A stretch of DNA of 64,000 bases from Numida meleagris (GCF_002078875.1 NC_034410.1:38468145-38532144); one strand, 5' to 3'. Positions 1-13,838 are shown, counted from the stretch's first letter. The notes: generated by a model from the sequence alone, not told the origin. Translations and numbers: made by a program.

Positions 1-1492
1 CCAATACACTGGACAACCCCAGTACAAGCTGCAAGACAGAGGCACAGAAAGTATACCTAGATGTCACACACATTCCCCTGCAGCATGGAAAAGTGGGTCC
101 TACAGATATAAACGATTTAAAATAAGAACTAAAGTCTTAAAGTTGAGCTATTACAATGGCAGTACAGTGAAGTCAGGAGGATCAATAAAGCAAAGTGGTT
201 GATTTTATCTGTATTAATCACTAAGGATAATAACTACACTGGACTTGTAAGGATGTTTGAGTTATCAACATCAGATGTCCTAGAACTAAACACACACATG
301 TACAAGGTGCCTAAAAATTATTATGCACATGTTTGTTTTACCAGTTTAGTGGAGGGTGACTATATGATGATAAAGGAAAAGTTAACGAGCACATGAAAAA
401 ATTAACACTGGCAATACAGCTGTTAAAGGATGGGTAACACCAAGTTTATATTTGAAACTTTCACATTTGCTAAACAAAACAGGAAAAGTCCAAAGTTATA
501 TGAAGAAATTATAATTTTAATCAGTCACATTTCCCTTCTAGAGAAAACTGATTCTGAAACTATCAGTGAAAAGTATGCATCATATACTCACTAGCTAAGA
601 ACATGCATCAGAAAGTTTGGGCTGGAGAACACTCCACAGACGTACTGAACCTGGATCCAACCCAACAAGCACTTAACTAAGCAGAGAGTAAGTTCTAAGA
701 AATGAGACATTTCCAAAGACTGGAAAGGAACATTGTTGCAAGGTGTGACTCATGAAATCAGTATTAAGTTTTCACTATACTAAATAAATTTAGCTTGAAA
801 TTTCACACGGCGTAGTTAATGCAAAGCATAAAAACAACAAAAAAAGCAGAGATGGAAACAAGCCATAAAAACAAAAGTAACCTGCTCTGCAGTTTGAAGT
901 CCCTAAAAATACCGCAAATATCTTTCTTGTTCCTTTTTTTCCCCTCCCCCATATAGTTTGTTCTATACAAAACATGGCAAGAACAGTGTCCTAGATAAAA
1001 GTAATTTCTTCACCATTAGAATAGTGAGCTCTCTCACCATATAAACATAACACTGAATTCAAAGTCAGTAATTGTCAGCATCACTGAACTCATGGCATGA
1101 CCGCAAAGCAAAATCTCTTGCATAAACTAAATAAGCAAGCAGGAGCTACCTGAAAAGCATATGAAACTATGCCACAACACTGAAATTCCTCAAACATTAT
1201 ACATTTTATTCAAGCGTACCCTAAAAAGCATTAGGGCCAACGTGCATCTCTCTCTGCACTTCAAAATAATAATGCATGCTACATATACAGGCAGGAGTGA
1301 AGCATTTGAGTGAATTGAAAAATATACAGAAATATCATCCATAGCTACACATGGCATACACTGTTACTATTAGTTCATTGCTTATCAAGAAGAAAACACT
1401 TATCTGCAATTATCAGCTGAATTTTCCTTCATCTCTCAGTGAAAACATTACGTAACAGGTTAGAACAAATTGGACACTACAACTTATCTCAC
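1..1492 (-). other. SLC4A7 intron 6, 3'-truncated by window edge
   Basis: AT-rich intron following exon 6. I see no exon on the minus strand matching the next NBCn1 segments (the Ser-rich cassette or the region before the conserved STVDFSKVD motif), no recognisable repeat and no RNA gene. The short frames at 199-396 and 790-975 have no family signature. Confidence 0.7.
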
Positions 1493-1681
1493 CATTTCGT
1501 TCAAGCAAGTGAGGGTCAGAATGTTTCTTGCCTATATCTGCGAAAGATCGAACCAAGGGAATCCGACTGCTGAATTTCTTCTCATTCTGATGATGGTGCC
1601 TTTTTAGAAGTGCCTCCCTCACATTCTCCCTTATGGATTCATCCAACTGGCCAGAAGCAATCATGTTGTCCAAAACCATAT
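1493..1681 (-). CDS. SLC4A7: SLC4A7 coding exon 6
   Basis: Encodes the last two bases of Asp191 through residue 253 plus one base of codon 254: MVLDNMIASGQLDESIRENV, REALLKRHHHQNEKKFSSR, then IPLVRSFADIGKKHSDPHLL and ERN. The acceptor is TTGTTCTATAG|ATATGG and the donor is AAATG|GTGAGA. The exon is 189 bases. RSFADIGKKHS is a strong family signature. In mammalian SLC4A7 the following exon carries an alternatively used Ser/Pro-rich cassette (after NGEGLSAS). That exon is not in the remaining 1492 bases, so cassette use cannot be judged here. Confidence 0.95.
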
Positions 1682-3709
1682 CTATAGAACAATAACAACA
1701 GGAAAATGAAATTTTTATATATGCAGCTATCTTTCCACAAACCCGAACAGTGTAGTTGCAACAGTTCATATGAAAAAAATCAGAAACTATATAATAAACA
1801 GAAGCGCCTTTTCAACATCAATGCCATCTTCAAAAATCCACAGCAAATTTTCTAAGATGTCATTAAACAAGTAAATAAGTAAAACAGAATGTAGATCCAA
1901 AAATAAAATTGTGCTACTAGTAAATAGTAAGAAATAAGTTACTTTATGTTTTATAATTTAACTTTCAACTGCAACTTCCTTTTAAAAAAGAAACTTTTGT
2001 GTATTCAACTAAAAGTGAACACACAGAAAGAAAGAATGCAGAACAGGCATCTTTAAATCTTAACCTGGTGTTCCCTATTTTGAAAGTATGCAACTACACT
2101 AGAAGGAAAGTTGTAAGATAACGGGATGAATTCCCTAACTTCTGTCACTTTCAGATGACCCGAGTTCCTGAGGCTTTCTACTTGATTTCACATGATTTAC
2201 ATACTTTAAAAAAGGAAATGTAAAATGAAAGCTAGTTTTATCACCTAAAGCTGATGAATCGACACACAGTATCAAGTTTCAAAGGTGCATCTCCTCAGTA
2301 CGCTCACACAGATGAAAGTCTGCTGTGATTATGTAGTTATTTTTAATTAGAAACACACACACCTGCACAAACCAATGTTACCCCACGTGACAGACAATTG
2401 TCAACATATTTTTCTATTTTTAACTCATGCATCAATAAACTGTAATTACATAGAACTTTTCACAGAGAAAAAAGTGATGGGTCAGAATGCTTTACAAGCA
2501 AAATTATACGTAATAAAGTCACTGCCAGTACAGTGCAACCTCCTTTTGGAATTACTGCTAACACGCAGTCTTTTGCTACAGCTTCTCAAAAGAAACTCCT
2601 GGCCTGTTTGAGGGAAAACCATAAACACTTGTTCGGCATTCTTAATTCAGGGACCTGAGATAACACATTATTAACCTTGTGTAGGGTAATCATCCTTGGC
2701 AGAGTATACTGTCATAACGACACCTAATGTTAAACAAATTCATGCAATCTCTTCATACGTTCCAGATCCACCTAAAATATTTGCTACTAAAAAAAGTGCT
2801 GTTTATGCAGAATTAAGTAGTAACTAACTTTCTTATAAACTAAGAATACTGCTATAATTAATTTAATAAAACTCAATTAATGATCAAAACATTGCTTTTA
2901 CAAACCATGTACACTTTTCCTCAGCAAGTCAGGAAAATAGGAAGGGAATGCCAATTTCCTAAGAGAAATTCGAAGACTTAAAAGCAAAAAAAATTCAAGC
3001 TGCATCAACTTTTTTGTGCCAAAACACCTTGTCCTTCACAAACATGTTGGACAGCCCTAAGCCTAGCATGATTCCTGAGTAGACATTCCACTGTGTGGCA
3101 CCTGTAGTAAGAGATACCAGCAAAATTAGGTAAAACTAGTTCAAAGGCATTCAGACTAAACAAGTATAACACTGATAAAAAAGCTTTCCAAGCTGATTCT
3201 GTAGTACTCAAAATGACCATGTGATTAGTGAGGCCACTCAACATAGTAGGTCAAACATTGACGTAATTTATTTCTGCTCACCTCTTACAAAGGTGAAAAA
3301 AATAACAGATGTGCAACACTCAACTGCACTAACGGCATCAAGTTAACATCAGCCAAGTTATGATTAATAATTATGGTACTAAAGTGCACAAATAAGTCCT
3401 AAAATGCTCTGGAAGATATTTATACTTCATCTGTAGAAACAAAGACAAAGAACACATTCAGGAATTAGAACAAAGGTAAATTCTGGACCTCACCCTAAAA
3501 ACCATGTAAATAACGGAGGTGCTACTCAACCAGCAGAGCTCCTCCTAAGTGAAGGACCAGCTCTTTATATCCAGATGAAGAAAACTGCAGAAAGCATGCA
3601 CATACCTATTTCTTCCATACTGCATTTTCAAGAATATTTAAAAAAAAAGCATTTCAAGTAGAGATTAAAATTTAGAAATAAAGAATTTCAAAAAAAGTTT
3701 TTCTGCAAC
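1682..3709 (-). other. SLC4A7 intron 5
   Basis: 2028-base intron between exons 5 and 6. It is AT-rich unique sequence with no coding exon, interspersed repeat or microsatellite that I can identify. It begins with the unusual donor GTTGCA and ends with a T-rich tract and CTATAG. Confidence 0.8.
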
Positions 3710-3870
3710 CTGCTATCTCATCTAGCGTGTTTGCTCTCATGTCCAACATGACCGTCCCGTTAAGAATACAGCTTCGCAGTTCAAAGAGACTGTGTAGAGA
3801 CAGAGTTGCTACGTAAGGCTTGCTCCACCGATCACCGCCATCTTCAACATCCTCTTCAAATTTTAGCCAC
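3710..3870 (-). CDS. SLC4A7: SLC4A7 coding exon 5 (cytosolic band-3-like domain)
   Basis: Encodes Arg137 to the first base of Asp191: [20 protein letters not shown], then [19 protein letters not shown], then [16 protein letters not shown]. This is one of the most conserved blocks of the SLC4 cytosolic domain. The acceptor is TTCATTTCAG|GTGGCTA. The donor must be GATAGCAG|GTTGCA, because only this cut joins G to the AT of exon 6 to give the expected Asp (EIADMVLD). GTTGCA departs from the GTRAGT consensus at positions +3 to +6, so this is a weak-looking donor. Read-through would add a few residues ([12 protein letters not shown]) and then stop, truncating the protein before the membrane domain. 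Confidence 0.95.
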
Positions 3871-4873
3871 CTGAAATGAACAGACATACATATAAATATA
3901 TTTCTCCTGGAAAACAGACAACTTGGCATTCCTTTCCCTCTGCGGCTCTAAGCAACACTGAAGAGGGAGATTCATCAGTACATACTGACTTTCATTTCCC
4001 AGACAGCTGAGCAGATTAACAGTTAGAACACTTATCTAGCTCTTTGCCCACGCTCAGCTGCTTTAGTTCTAGCCCATTTTGTTTCATCAGGTTTGAACGA
4101 TAGCTATCTATTCATAAATTCATAAGAACAGCATAGGGTTGTGCTGTGTTACTTGATCTGCACATCTCAGTTTCGTCTGTATTTTAGGATTAAAAAGCTG
4201 TCTGAAATGCAGTGTATATAATATTCAATTCTCCTAAGGTGCCAAATCAGACATTCAAGAGTTAAGTAACATTAATGTTTAACTATTAATGGGCCTTTAT
4301 TCTAATTCACAGGTATGACAGAAGCTGAACTTCTGCAAAAGCTAGAATGCAATAAGGAAATCGGAAGTGCTGCATCCCAGAGAGTGTATAGTACAACATA
4401 TGTAGAAGGAAAAAAAAAAAAATTAACTGTGGCCTCCTACAATGTACACGCATACAACCTTTCAAAACAAACAAAAAACCAAACAAAATTTAAAAAAAAA
4501 ACTTCCTAAGAAGAACATATGTAAATATCCAATATTATTTAGGTTTGATTAAAAAAAACACCAATTTATCAACAATAATAGAGAAAAGATTTCTGAGACA
4601 GTAAATCCTGTGCTACATAGTTGAACACTTGTATTAATAAAGAAACATTTTAACTTGCACAAAGCTACAAATTGTAGCAGTGAAATCCAGGGTCTTTTGA
4701 GAAGCCACATTAATTTTTCCAGAATGTGACAATAATACTGAAAGTTTTAGTCTTCTGAGCCTGAATTGAAAAACTCCTACACTTCAAGAAAATTCCAACC
4801 CAGACCTAGTTTGCAGCTCTTTGAAATAAAACCTCTAGAAGATACACCTTGAAACAATCTACTTTTAGCTTAC
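3871..4873 (-). other. SLC4A7 intron 4
   Basis: 1003-base intron, donor GTAAGC, acceptor TTTCAG. It contains short A runs (4410-4421 and 4491-4500) and otherwise unremarkable AT-rich sequence. No cassette exon is seen. Confidence 0.85.
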
Positions 4874-5009
4874 CTAGCAGTTTCTTTCCATTCATACTCT
4901 TCTCCATCCCTGAAGCAAAGCTCATCCATTTCAGTGAAGAGATCATGAGGAATGTGTTCATCATCATCTTCAGTACCCAGGATAAACTGCACTCGTTGGG
5001 ATGGTGTGT
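4874..5009 (-). CDS. SLC4A7: SLC4A7 coding exon 4
   Basis: Encodes residues 92-136 plus two bases of Arg137, including [35 protein letters not shown] and [10 protein letters not shown]. The acceptor is TTTTCTTCAAG|ACACACC and the donor is GCTAG|GTAAGC. The exon is 136 bases. It opens the folded cytosolic domain conserved in SLC4 bicarbonate transporters. The acidic run reads DDDEH; I recall DDDEEH in mammals, so one codon may be missing, without effect on the frame. It lies between the 746-base intron 3 and the 1003-base intron 4, in a compact exon cluster. Confidence 0.96.
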
Positions 5010-5755
5010 CTTGAAGAAAAGGAGAAACTCAACAGCTTAAATAACTCACACTACTATTACAGAAGAAATAAAATGTAGCAGTTAAGTCTCCCAGTCCCAG
5101 TGAGAAACATGCAGCACAATATTCTCTTCAAGAGAATCTTTGAGATTCTGATGTAAGATCTGAATTACTAATAAACTCAGAACTGAATTTTGCATTTGTA
5201 ATGTTGTCATCATCCAGTAACCCATTTCTGAAAAAAGGTCTTGAAAAAAAATATTAATTATCTACGAAGATCTACAGTAGATTGTTTCTGTCCCAAATCC
5301 AATATATTCAAGGAAATCCATCAAAACTAAATCTCTGAAGGCAGTACAATCCCATACTATCAGACAACTGGAAGGCTCAAACGAATACTGTAAGATCATG
5401 GATCAAGTTACCATAGCAAATGCTGCTTCATAGCTCTACCCATATTTTTGAAAGTGTTGAGTGACAGAAAATACAAGATCACAAAATCTGAAGAATGGAG
5501 TTTAATGCAAATAACCAATATTTTTATGCTAAGAGTATTAAAAACTATTCAGTGCAGGCTGCTGAACATTCAGACACCTGAAGCCCAGCACTTCATGATT
5601 ATATAAAACACAACCACAAAATGTTTGCTTGATTGGAGACAGAAATGCATAATTACTGTAAGAATAAAAGAAACAGTATAAACAATGCTTGAGCACAAAG
5701 CAACTATTACAAGCTCATTTTCAAGAAACACAAAGAACTCTGACAAATTTCTTAC
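5010..5755 (-). other. SLC4A7 intron 3
   Basis: 746-base intron, donor GTAAGA, acceptor TTCAAG. AT-rich, with no recognised feature inside. Confidence 0.85.
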
Positions 5756-5899
5756 CGTATGATGGAGACTCTCTGCCATCTTCTCTATCAGTTTCTTTTT
5801 CTTTTTTTCTTCTGTGATGTCTATGCCCACGATGTCTATGCCGTCGACGACCTTGCTTTCCAAATGGGACATGAACGCCAATATACACAGCCCTGTGGC
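5756..5899 (-). CDS. SLC4A7: SLC4A7 coding exon 3 (basic His/Arg-rich segment)
   Basis: Encodes the end of codon 44 to the first base of codon 92: SHRAVYIGVHVPFGKQG, then the basic run RRRHRHRGHRHHRRKKEKE, then an acidic stretch ending GRESPSY. The acceptor is TTTCTTGACAG|GCCACAG and the donor is ATACG|GTAAGA. The exon is 144 bases, so its loss would keep the frame. The HRAVYIGVHVPF sequence distinguishes SLC4A7 from its paralogues. The basic region lies in the flexible cytosolic N-terminus, which in this family is involved in regulation, including IRBIT-type binding. The other frames over this exon, on either strand, are shadows. Confidence 0.96.
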
Positions 5900-6969
5900 C
5901 TGTCAAGAAAGTTCAACAGAAAAAAAATTACACCAAAAAAATGACCTCCTGCCCAAAATTTAGCATCACTGTCAAAAAGGCATGGAATTTGACAAAGTCA
6001 AAAAGAAATCCAAAAGTACTTGGCAAAACTACATTTATTGAATTACTACTACCATTTGCTTTCTATCCTTCCCTGGTGTCAAGGAACTAGTGCTATACTC
6101 GTTTCCCAAGTAAAGTGGGTAAGAATAAACTGCGGCCCAATTCAAGAACTCAGCTGTGAAACACGTAAAATAGAAACTTACTCTTTATCTATGATAATGA
6201 AAGCAGCTGTCTGATAAACACCAGAGAACTAGAAGCATAGTAGAAAAAATTACAAGACACTTCTCTTGTTTACTGAAAATCATCATATAAACTTCGTTAA
6301 GAAATTACCCATAGCTTATAACTCAGAAGTGGTTTTCTCTGGTTGAATGAACTGTCAGTATTTCTGAATATCATGTGACACACCTAAGTCAACCTGATGT
6401 TCGAATATACCATTAATTAGTACGAGGAAAGTAACAGAAACTTACATATGCAAATTTATCCCTAAAATATCACACAATTGACACAAAGTTTTTTGTGTTT
6501 CTTCTTCTCTCCTTTTTTGATTCTAGAATCTCTTAACAAATTTCAATAGCACATCTTCAAATTAGTGCATACGGCTCTTTAAAACATTTACTTTCAACAT
6601 CTTATTTCTCTCTGACCTTTCACGTTACGGCAATACTAGCACCAACAGCCTGGCAGAAGAAATATATCAGATCGTTTTGAATGAACTACTGCCATGTTTA
6701 TTGTAATATAGTTGGCATATACAATAACCCTTTCAATTTCTCCTTAAACAATCTCAGGAAGAATCACATTAACGATAAGCCTGGAGGTTAACACTAAATA
6801 CTTCATTTCATATTGTAGAAGAGTCATTACAGAAGGCTGACATTAGCAAAAGGAAAAGGAAGCGTTTTTCCGCCTCTTAAAGAGATGTAAATTCAGCAAG
6901 TTTACAGAAGTCAAGCAAGCCCCCAGGAGTTGTGACTATACATATATATGCATGTGTGCAAATATATTC

Positions 6970-7004
<35 letters not shown>
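6970..7004. repeat. (GA)n microsatellite
   Basis: About 35 bases of almost pure AG dinucleotide with one T interruption (gagata), in intron 2. Likely length-polymorphic. Confidence 0.97.
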
Positions 7005-7008
<4 letters not shown>

Positions 7009-10000
7009 AAGGACAGTGAAGAATTTGGCCATTGCAGAGTTTTGGGAAAAAAAAAAATGTGGTAGTATGTCAAATTTGGCTTCCAAGAATAGCATCTCTA
7101 AGCTCTCCCCAAAATATCAATCTTTTTTCATAATATGTATTAAAACAGTATTTTCATGGTACTGCACAAGAGAGTAGACTAACAAAAAAACTATGGAACA
7201 AACTTGATGTTTGTTTCATCTGGTGAAGATTGCTTTCCATATTATGAGACTTGATTCTCGATGCAATTTAAACACTAAGCTTTAGTTAGAGCTGACTGAC
7301 TGGGACTGTTACCAAATCTGAAATGAAGCATATTAAAAATAATTTGTTTCCATTAAGAGTGGAAAATTGATTAAATTGTTGACGCATTTATTACTCCTAT
7401 TTATAGACAGAAACTCTTTCACGAGTTTCTTACAAAAAGAAGCTGAGCCTCCGCCCTCCATAACTACTGCATGAGAGGTCATTTCAGAGCAATTATCACC
7501 AATGTGACACCTGAATGTTAATCAGTCTACCTAGATGCTATATTAGATGCTAGCACCATTAACAACAGGTTACTAACACCACAGTGATGCAATAACTAAG
7601 TACACAGATACCTGACAAAGCTGGAGACTAACGGCATTTAACAGCATGCCAGGTCCCACTCAGTTCTGCTCACTGCAACCACCACCAGCGGCAACTGCTG
7701 CAATGCTGCAATCATCCCGACCAAACACCACCAGGGAGTGTTATATTTTACTCAGTCAACAAGCACATATTTAGCTCTAATTAAATATACAGTTAAACAG
7801 TCGATGTTTAACTGTAATAATTTAATTGATGTTCACTACTCTACTTTTAGGGTATCGCAAAGACACTGAAAGAACCTTCCAATGGTTTATACTATCCTTC
7901 AGCCCTCACTGCCCACAAGCAACTTGTGTGAATGGCTATTTGCTCATGTAGACACTGCTTGGCAGGCAAGTGTGAAACAAGAATACCTTCTCCAATTACC
8001 TTTGTACCTGCTTTGTATCTGCAGAGTGATCTAACAGCTACATCTGCAGCTGGATTTCAGGACTGATGTGAAACACAGACAAGCCAGAAGACTTTCAGCA
8101 ATTAAATAAAATGCATCACAACCCAATGTGATTCTATCAGAACTACAGTGAAAAAAGCAAATAAAGTGAAAAATTTATTTATAGGAGAATGGGAAGTCCA
8201 ATACTAATCAAGTTTGGCTGTTGAAGGCAAGTGGTTTGTATTTTTGTTTGTTTTAAATCATGGACATGCATAAACAAAGAAATCTCTGCTATTCCCAAGG
8301 AAATACAAAACTGCTGCTGTTGGATGATGCCGAGTATATTAACACCAAAAGGCAGGGTAAATGTGCCCAAGAATTAGACAGTTTACCCTTAATTCCAGCT
8401 TCACGAAGAAAAGCACTAAAAAGTCCCTGAAAATAAAGACCGATGTATTGAGTAGGCCTGTGTTCCCTTAGTTTCGTTATTTAGATAGGAGCATTTAATG
8501 TTGGAAAATGAACATACATAGTTACTAGCATAATTTCCAATAAATTAAAACAAAGATATCAACAGGATTTTTTTCCTTAGTTCCCAATGAACTGAGCAGC
8601 ATGACTTACAATTCCCTTCACCCAGGCCTAAAAAAAAAATATCAGATAAAGACAAGTAAACTCTAAAAGGCCAGAATTCACGTTACTGGCATCCGTGTTA
8701 CTTTAAAAGGAACACAATCTTTTACCTGAATATGATTTTTAAAAGTTAGAAGGTACAATTGCTTGACCTTCAAAGCTTAACTCACATAAACACATCTGTA
8801 CCATAGTACCACTCTCAAGCAAAGCTTGTTAAAGAATTACATTAAACCTATCATCAACAGAATTAGTACACTGTCTGATACTAAATTTAGTAATACACAA
8901 CTCAAGAGATAATTGTTCATTTTAATCTAACATGACTTTATCCAAGCTTAGCTGTTCAAATCCACCAAGGGTATTTACTATTAAGGCCCTTATCCCTGTG
9001 AAACAAATTTAAATATTAGGAGTTTGCTGCACACCTCAATTAGATGGTCTTACTCTGCAAGTCAGTTTATATAAAGTCCTATAAAACTGACAGAACAAAA
9101 AACACTGTTTAACTTCCTGATTTCTTCACAAAGCCCTAAGAAAATGGCAACAGAAGACATCTGAAGTCAAAAACATTCATCCAGAGTGCTCTGATGTGGC
9201 AACTGTGCATGCACAATTCCATACAGGAATTCTTTTTTTCTAACCACCACTGATAACGAGATGCCTTTCAAGCTTCATACAAAGGAGAACATTCTTCTCC
9301 ATGTTACCAAGCAAAACCAAGTTTATGTGAAAAGGAATGCTATACATTCTCAAATCTTGATCCTTAGAAATCTGAACTGCAGAGATATTAATTAATGTTG
9401 TAAGGGTCATCTGAAAATTCGCTAGCTGGTATCAACTCTCAGAGGAGGACCAACTTCAAAGCTGAAGCCATCTTTTTGATCAAGTTGCTCAGGATGACAA
9501 CCAGTCAAGTTTTTACCATCTGAAATGATAGATACTCTACAGACTTTCTGGGTCACCCATCCCAACATGTGACCAAACTTCCCATGAAAACGATTTCATG
9601 ATGCATAAGTTGCACTTTCCATCCTGCATCTTTGCATCCGTTCCCCCTCGTCCTTTCACTGCGCACCTCTGGTAAGAGACTGATTCCACCTTCTCCATAA
9701 GCCCCCTATAGTCAGTTGATAACAAAGACTTTATAACAGAAATTGCTATTTTTCAAAATTCTCAGATAAGAAACTGGAAAGGTCATTTATTTTACACAGA
9801 AGCCTGTTTGTATGTGATCATCTCGGTTTTCCAAGCATTGATTTTCTACAAAAAGAGACTTATTATAACCAAAGGGTCTTTTTCTGAGTTTTGTTAAAAG
9901 AATTATTTGACAGAGATTATCACTTCCCTTGAGAATAAAATATCTGAAATCAATTTTTTTCCTCAACAGATTTATATAAAGGAATAAAATAAATTATTCC

Positions 10001-13000
10001 ACAAAGGGTTATATGCCTTAGCTAGAGGCCGCAGTGCAATATATTTTAGAATCTGTTAAGTCTTCTGGGCCCTACTCTGAAATCTCCTGTTGCTCCTAGT
10101 AATTAAGTATATCTGAGAATATGCTCTTTGTACTGAAATAACTGGGCAGATAAGAAAAAGAAAAGCATAACTGAAAATTTTGTATGCACAGCATATGGTA
10201 AAGCAGCTCAGTAAGAAAGAGTGTTTTCTCACTACACAATGAAAGCCTGCATCACATTATGCTGACCGGCAGAAGCAATAAATACCACAACTCTCATTAC
10301 GCACAGAAGTGGGTTTCTTCTGTAGATTTAAAATCAAATATGAGTTGGTAGCAGCAGTCAAAAGAGAAAAATGCTCTGACTGTTTGGAACAGTATTCAAG
10401 AAGGCACTGTCAGTAATTACATCAGATGTGCAGGTAGTAACAGGAATGGGAAAAACCTAGTGCCAGCTGACAGAGCTGTGCAGGGGCTCTGGCACTGCAT
10501 GTCCGCAGGTCTGTCCCAAGGCTTCGTGGCCTGCAGCCAGCACCCATCTCTGAAGACTGGGGAAGGAACCAGCGCTGAGTGTCTGAAGGAACTGCCTGCC
10601 CTTGCACCATACTCCCAAACCAGGCCACAGCTTGGTATGACACTCTGAGCTCAAGGGTCTCCTCCATGCTGCCTCTATAGCAACACTCAGGAGAAAGGAT
10701 GTAGGGCAGAAAACTCAGAAATTGAACAATTCAGGTAAAAGTTCCATTAAGAACAATGGCCAGCCTTCCCAAGGATGCCAAGCTCTATAAGGACATTGGT
10801 TTACGCAGTCAACACACTGTACTGCTAGAGGGTTTCAAAAGAAACATTCGCTAAAAGGTTTCCACATCTCATTAATAGTCACAAATACATTCTTGTTACA
10901 GATTTGACCACAATCCTCTCACTTCTACAAGTGCTGCACACATCTTAAAATCAATTAACTTGCCCCAAAAGCACATCTATTTCCTGGTCTTTGTAAGGTA
11001 AGAAAAACACTACAGAGGGAATCTCATCCCATATAAGGGTTACACTTCCTGAGGAAAAACTTCCACATTTTCTTTATAAAATAAGTATTCAGAAATCAAA
11101 CTTGAAAAACATCACAATTTACAAGTGTAAACTGGTTTGAAACATTAAATGAATTTCAAATGGAGTCATCCATTCAGCAGGAATTCTGAGATCCATCAAG
11201 CTACAAGTTCAGCCAGTTTTTAGAACAACTGATTTTAAAAGGACTAAAAGTAAACATTACAAAAAGCCATCAAGAAACAATAGGCTGCAGAATAGTACAG
11301 TTTTCTGTTTCTTTTGCCTCATTTCAGAAATGTTTATTTGAGCAATCTGGGGCCATCAAGTTCATTTCAAAGTTTTAAGTTTAAGTTGTACTGTTAGACA
11401 GAACTTCCCTTTTGCAGCTCTCACGTTTGAGTAACATTTTTACATATGTTTCAGATTATAAAAGTGCCAGCAATTACCTTTTCACAAAATTTGCAATGCT
11501 TGTGTTCTGACTGGAGGTATCAAAATGTTCTCTCAGATAAAGTAAGTTTGCAAATAAAAATGTAAATACACACCTTATGCCATAAACATTTCAATAGCAT
11601 TGCTTTCATCTTGGTGCATTTTACATTACGTATTTATTTTAAATCTTCATGCTATGTAAAAGGCATTGGCTTGTTTTTAATGGCATCTTTCTTAAAAATA
11701 AATTTGTTTTAAGAAGAAACACTAAAATATGCACGAGAATCTTGAGATTATGCAGTAGTTATTTAGCCAGGAATACGAATTTTGGAGTGAAGTAGTTTTT
11801 GCTTCTTTTTCCATTCACTCCCTGTTAAACTACTACCAGTAGTTCTTATAATGTTGTTTTGTTGTTTTTATAAATAAATAAACCTTCCTGCCTCAGGTAA
11901 CTTCAAGAATTCCCGTAACACACAAGTAAACCCTGAAATTTTCAGTTTGGCAGAATCAGAAGCAGCTTCCTCAAAAGACTGTTCTAGAATTTAGAAATAA
12001 CCCTCTGCCTTCAGAAACAACAACATGAACACTGACAACTGTGTCTAGTCAACCTGGGTGCTCTATTGAGTTTTATGCCTATACAATAAGGTTGCCACAT
12101 TTCCTTCTCAAAAGGCAGTCCAAAAATAGTTTTGATAGCATTTGTTACGGACTTGCCTTTGTGATTAGTACTGTAAATAACAGTATGCTTTAAGAAAGTT
12201 GAGGAAAATTACACTCCCTACATAGAAGTCTGAATACTGTACAAATGAACAGTGAAACAAGTCACGTGAAACTTGACTGTGGACTGCAAAATGCAGAACT
12301 ACCACAGCAAAAATATAATTGTAAATTTCAACACATGTGACAAAGGTGTAGTGATGCAACCTAACTCCAACATTTACTTAATCAAGACTGCATTAGAAGT
12401 CATTATAGGAAAATATCCTTGATTTTTGTGACTTACAGAGAAGAGCTAAAGACAGGTAACATTTATTTCTGAACAAAATGGACAGAAGAATTTATTCTGC
12501 ATCAGTTGCTAGCTCTACTGGTGCAAGTCAATATTTTTGTTGATGTTGCATATGAATCAGAGCATGGCTAACATTCCTGACTAGCCCCGTACTTGAACAG
12601 ATATGTTTTTGCTTGCTTTCAGTTGAATTTAAACTTTAAAATTCAAGGATATCAGTGGAGAAGTTGGATGAACGGTGGTCTGCAAGAATCATTAGTGATC
12701 ATCCTAAATTTTTGTTTTCAGAAGTGGTTTCACACTACTGCACTGTACTTTTGATCACATAAAAAAGTACAACTTCACAAAAAATAGCATTTCAAAACTC
12801 TTTGCCCCCTCTCCCCCCCCATCGAATAGGGCTCTTTTCTAGATCATTATCAAGTCTTTTAAAGGTTGAAACATTTACTCCATAGTTTGAGGAACACGAA
12901 GAAATGTGTTCTGCGCTGCCTGTCTAAATTAGTGCAGCCTGCTATCACAGAACACAACAATGTAAGTACTAAACATACTTTTTATAGGGCTAACAGCTCC

Positions 13001-13145
13001 AACGTCCTGTTATGTCTTATATTTACCTGCTCCTGCACCTGCTCTCGTGAAACATTTTACAGGAACTATTCATGGGTTTTTGAACACTTGCAATTCAGAT
13101 GTATCTAAAAGGTAGAATAATACTAAACCTACCCCCCACACTAAA

Positions 13146-13167
13146 ACACACACACACACACACACAC
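13146..13167. repeat. (CA)n microsatellite
   Basis: Eleven uninterrupted CA units in intron 2. Confidence 0.97.
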
Positions 13168-13838
13168 CAACGTAGCAATCAATACACTCCACTACAAGTT
13201 ACAGCGTAGTTCCCTTTGCTCTCCAAAGCCCTTTTATAGTACTGAAACAATTCCTAACTGTTCCCAACACGTTAAACTGCAAAACATTTGCAGAGAAAGT
13301 TTTCCGCTTAGATATACAATATTCACTTCTAGAGGGGGAAAAACTGCAGTATTATTTATCTACTTATCAACTAAGATTAACAGAAAAGCACAGATGTTTT
13401 CTTAAAGGAAAAATACGGCTTTAGGCCATCAAGGTATCAGAGCTAACAGGGTCACTTGAAATGTAAACACTACTTACACCTGCCATGGGATAGTGTTAGA
13501 GTAGCTAGTAAATCATCTTAACTCTTGAAAGCTGCTTCTTGGATTTATGCCACAGAATACTATTCTGCTGAGACAGACACTCAGACTCAGATTTTCTTCT
13601 GGAACAATACCTCTATTATGTGTAAACTCTTTATCTCTGCTGTGCCCGTAACTTGTCTTCTGTTATTCTTAGCAGACACCTCTTTTCCATTAAGCTAGAT
13701 CTAGTCTACATATCAAAAAACCTACCTGAAAAACCATCCACGCATTTGAAAAGGTAAGACCTAATAGTATCAAGCCAAACATAGCAAGTCAGGTTTAAGA
13801 GAGCTTTCCTCAAACAGAGTAGTTCTGGGGGGTTTTGG

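Noticed and set aside
5570..5881. Minus-strand 103-codon frame over exon 3 (MAFMSHLESKVVDGID)
   Set aside because: It is a shadow of exon 3. The true frame gives HRAVYIGVHVPF and is consistent with the splice phases on both sides.
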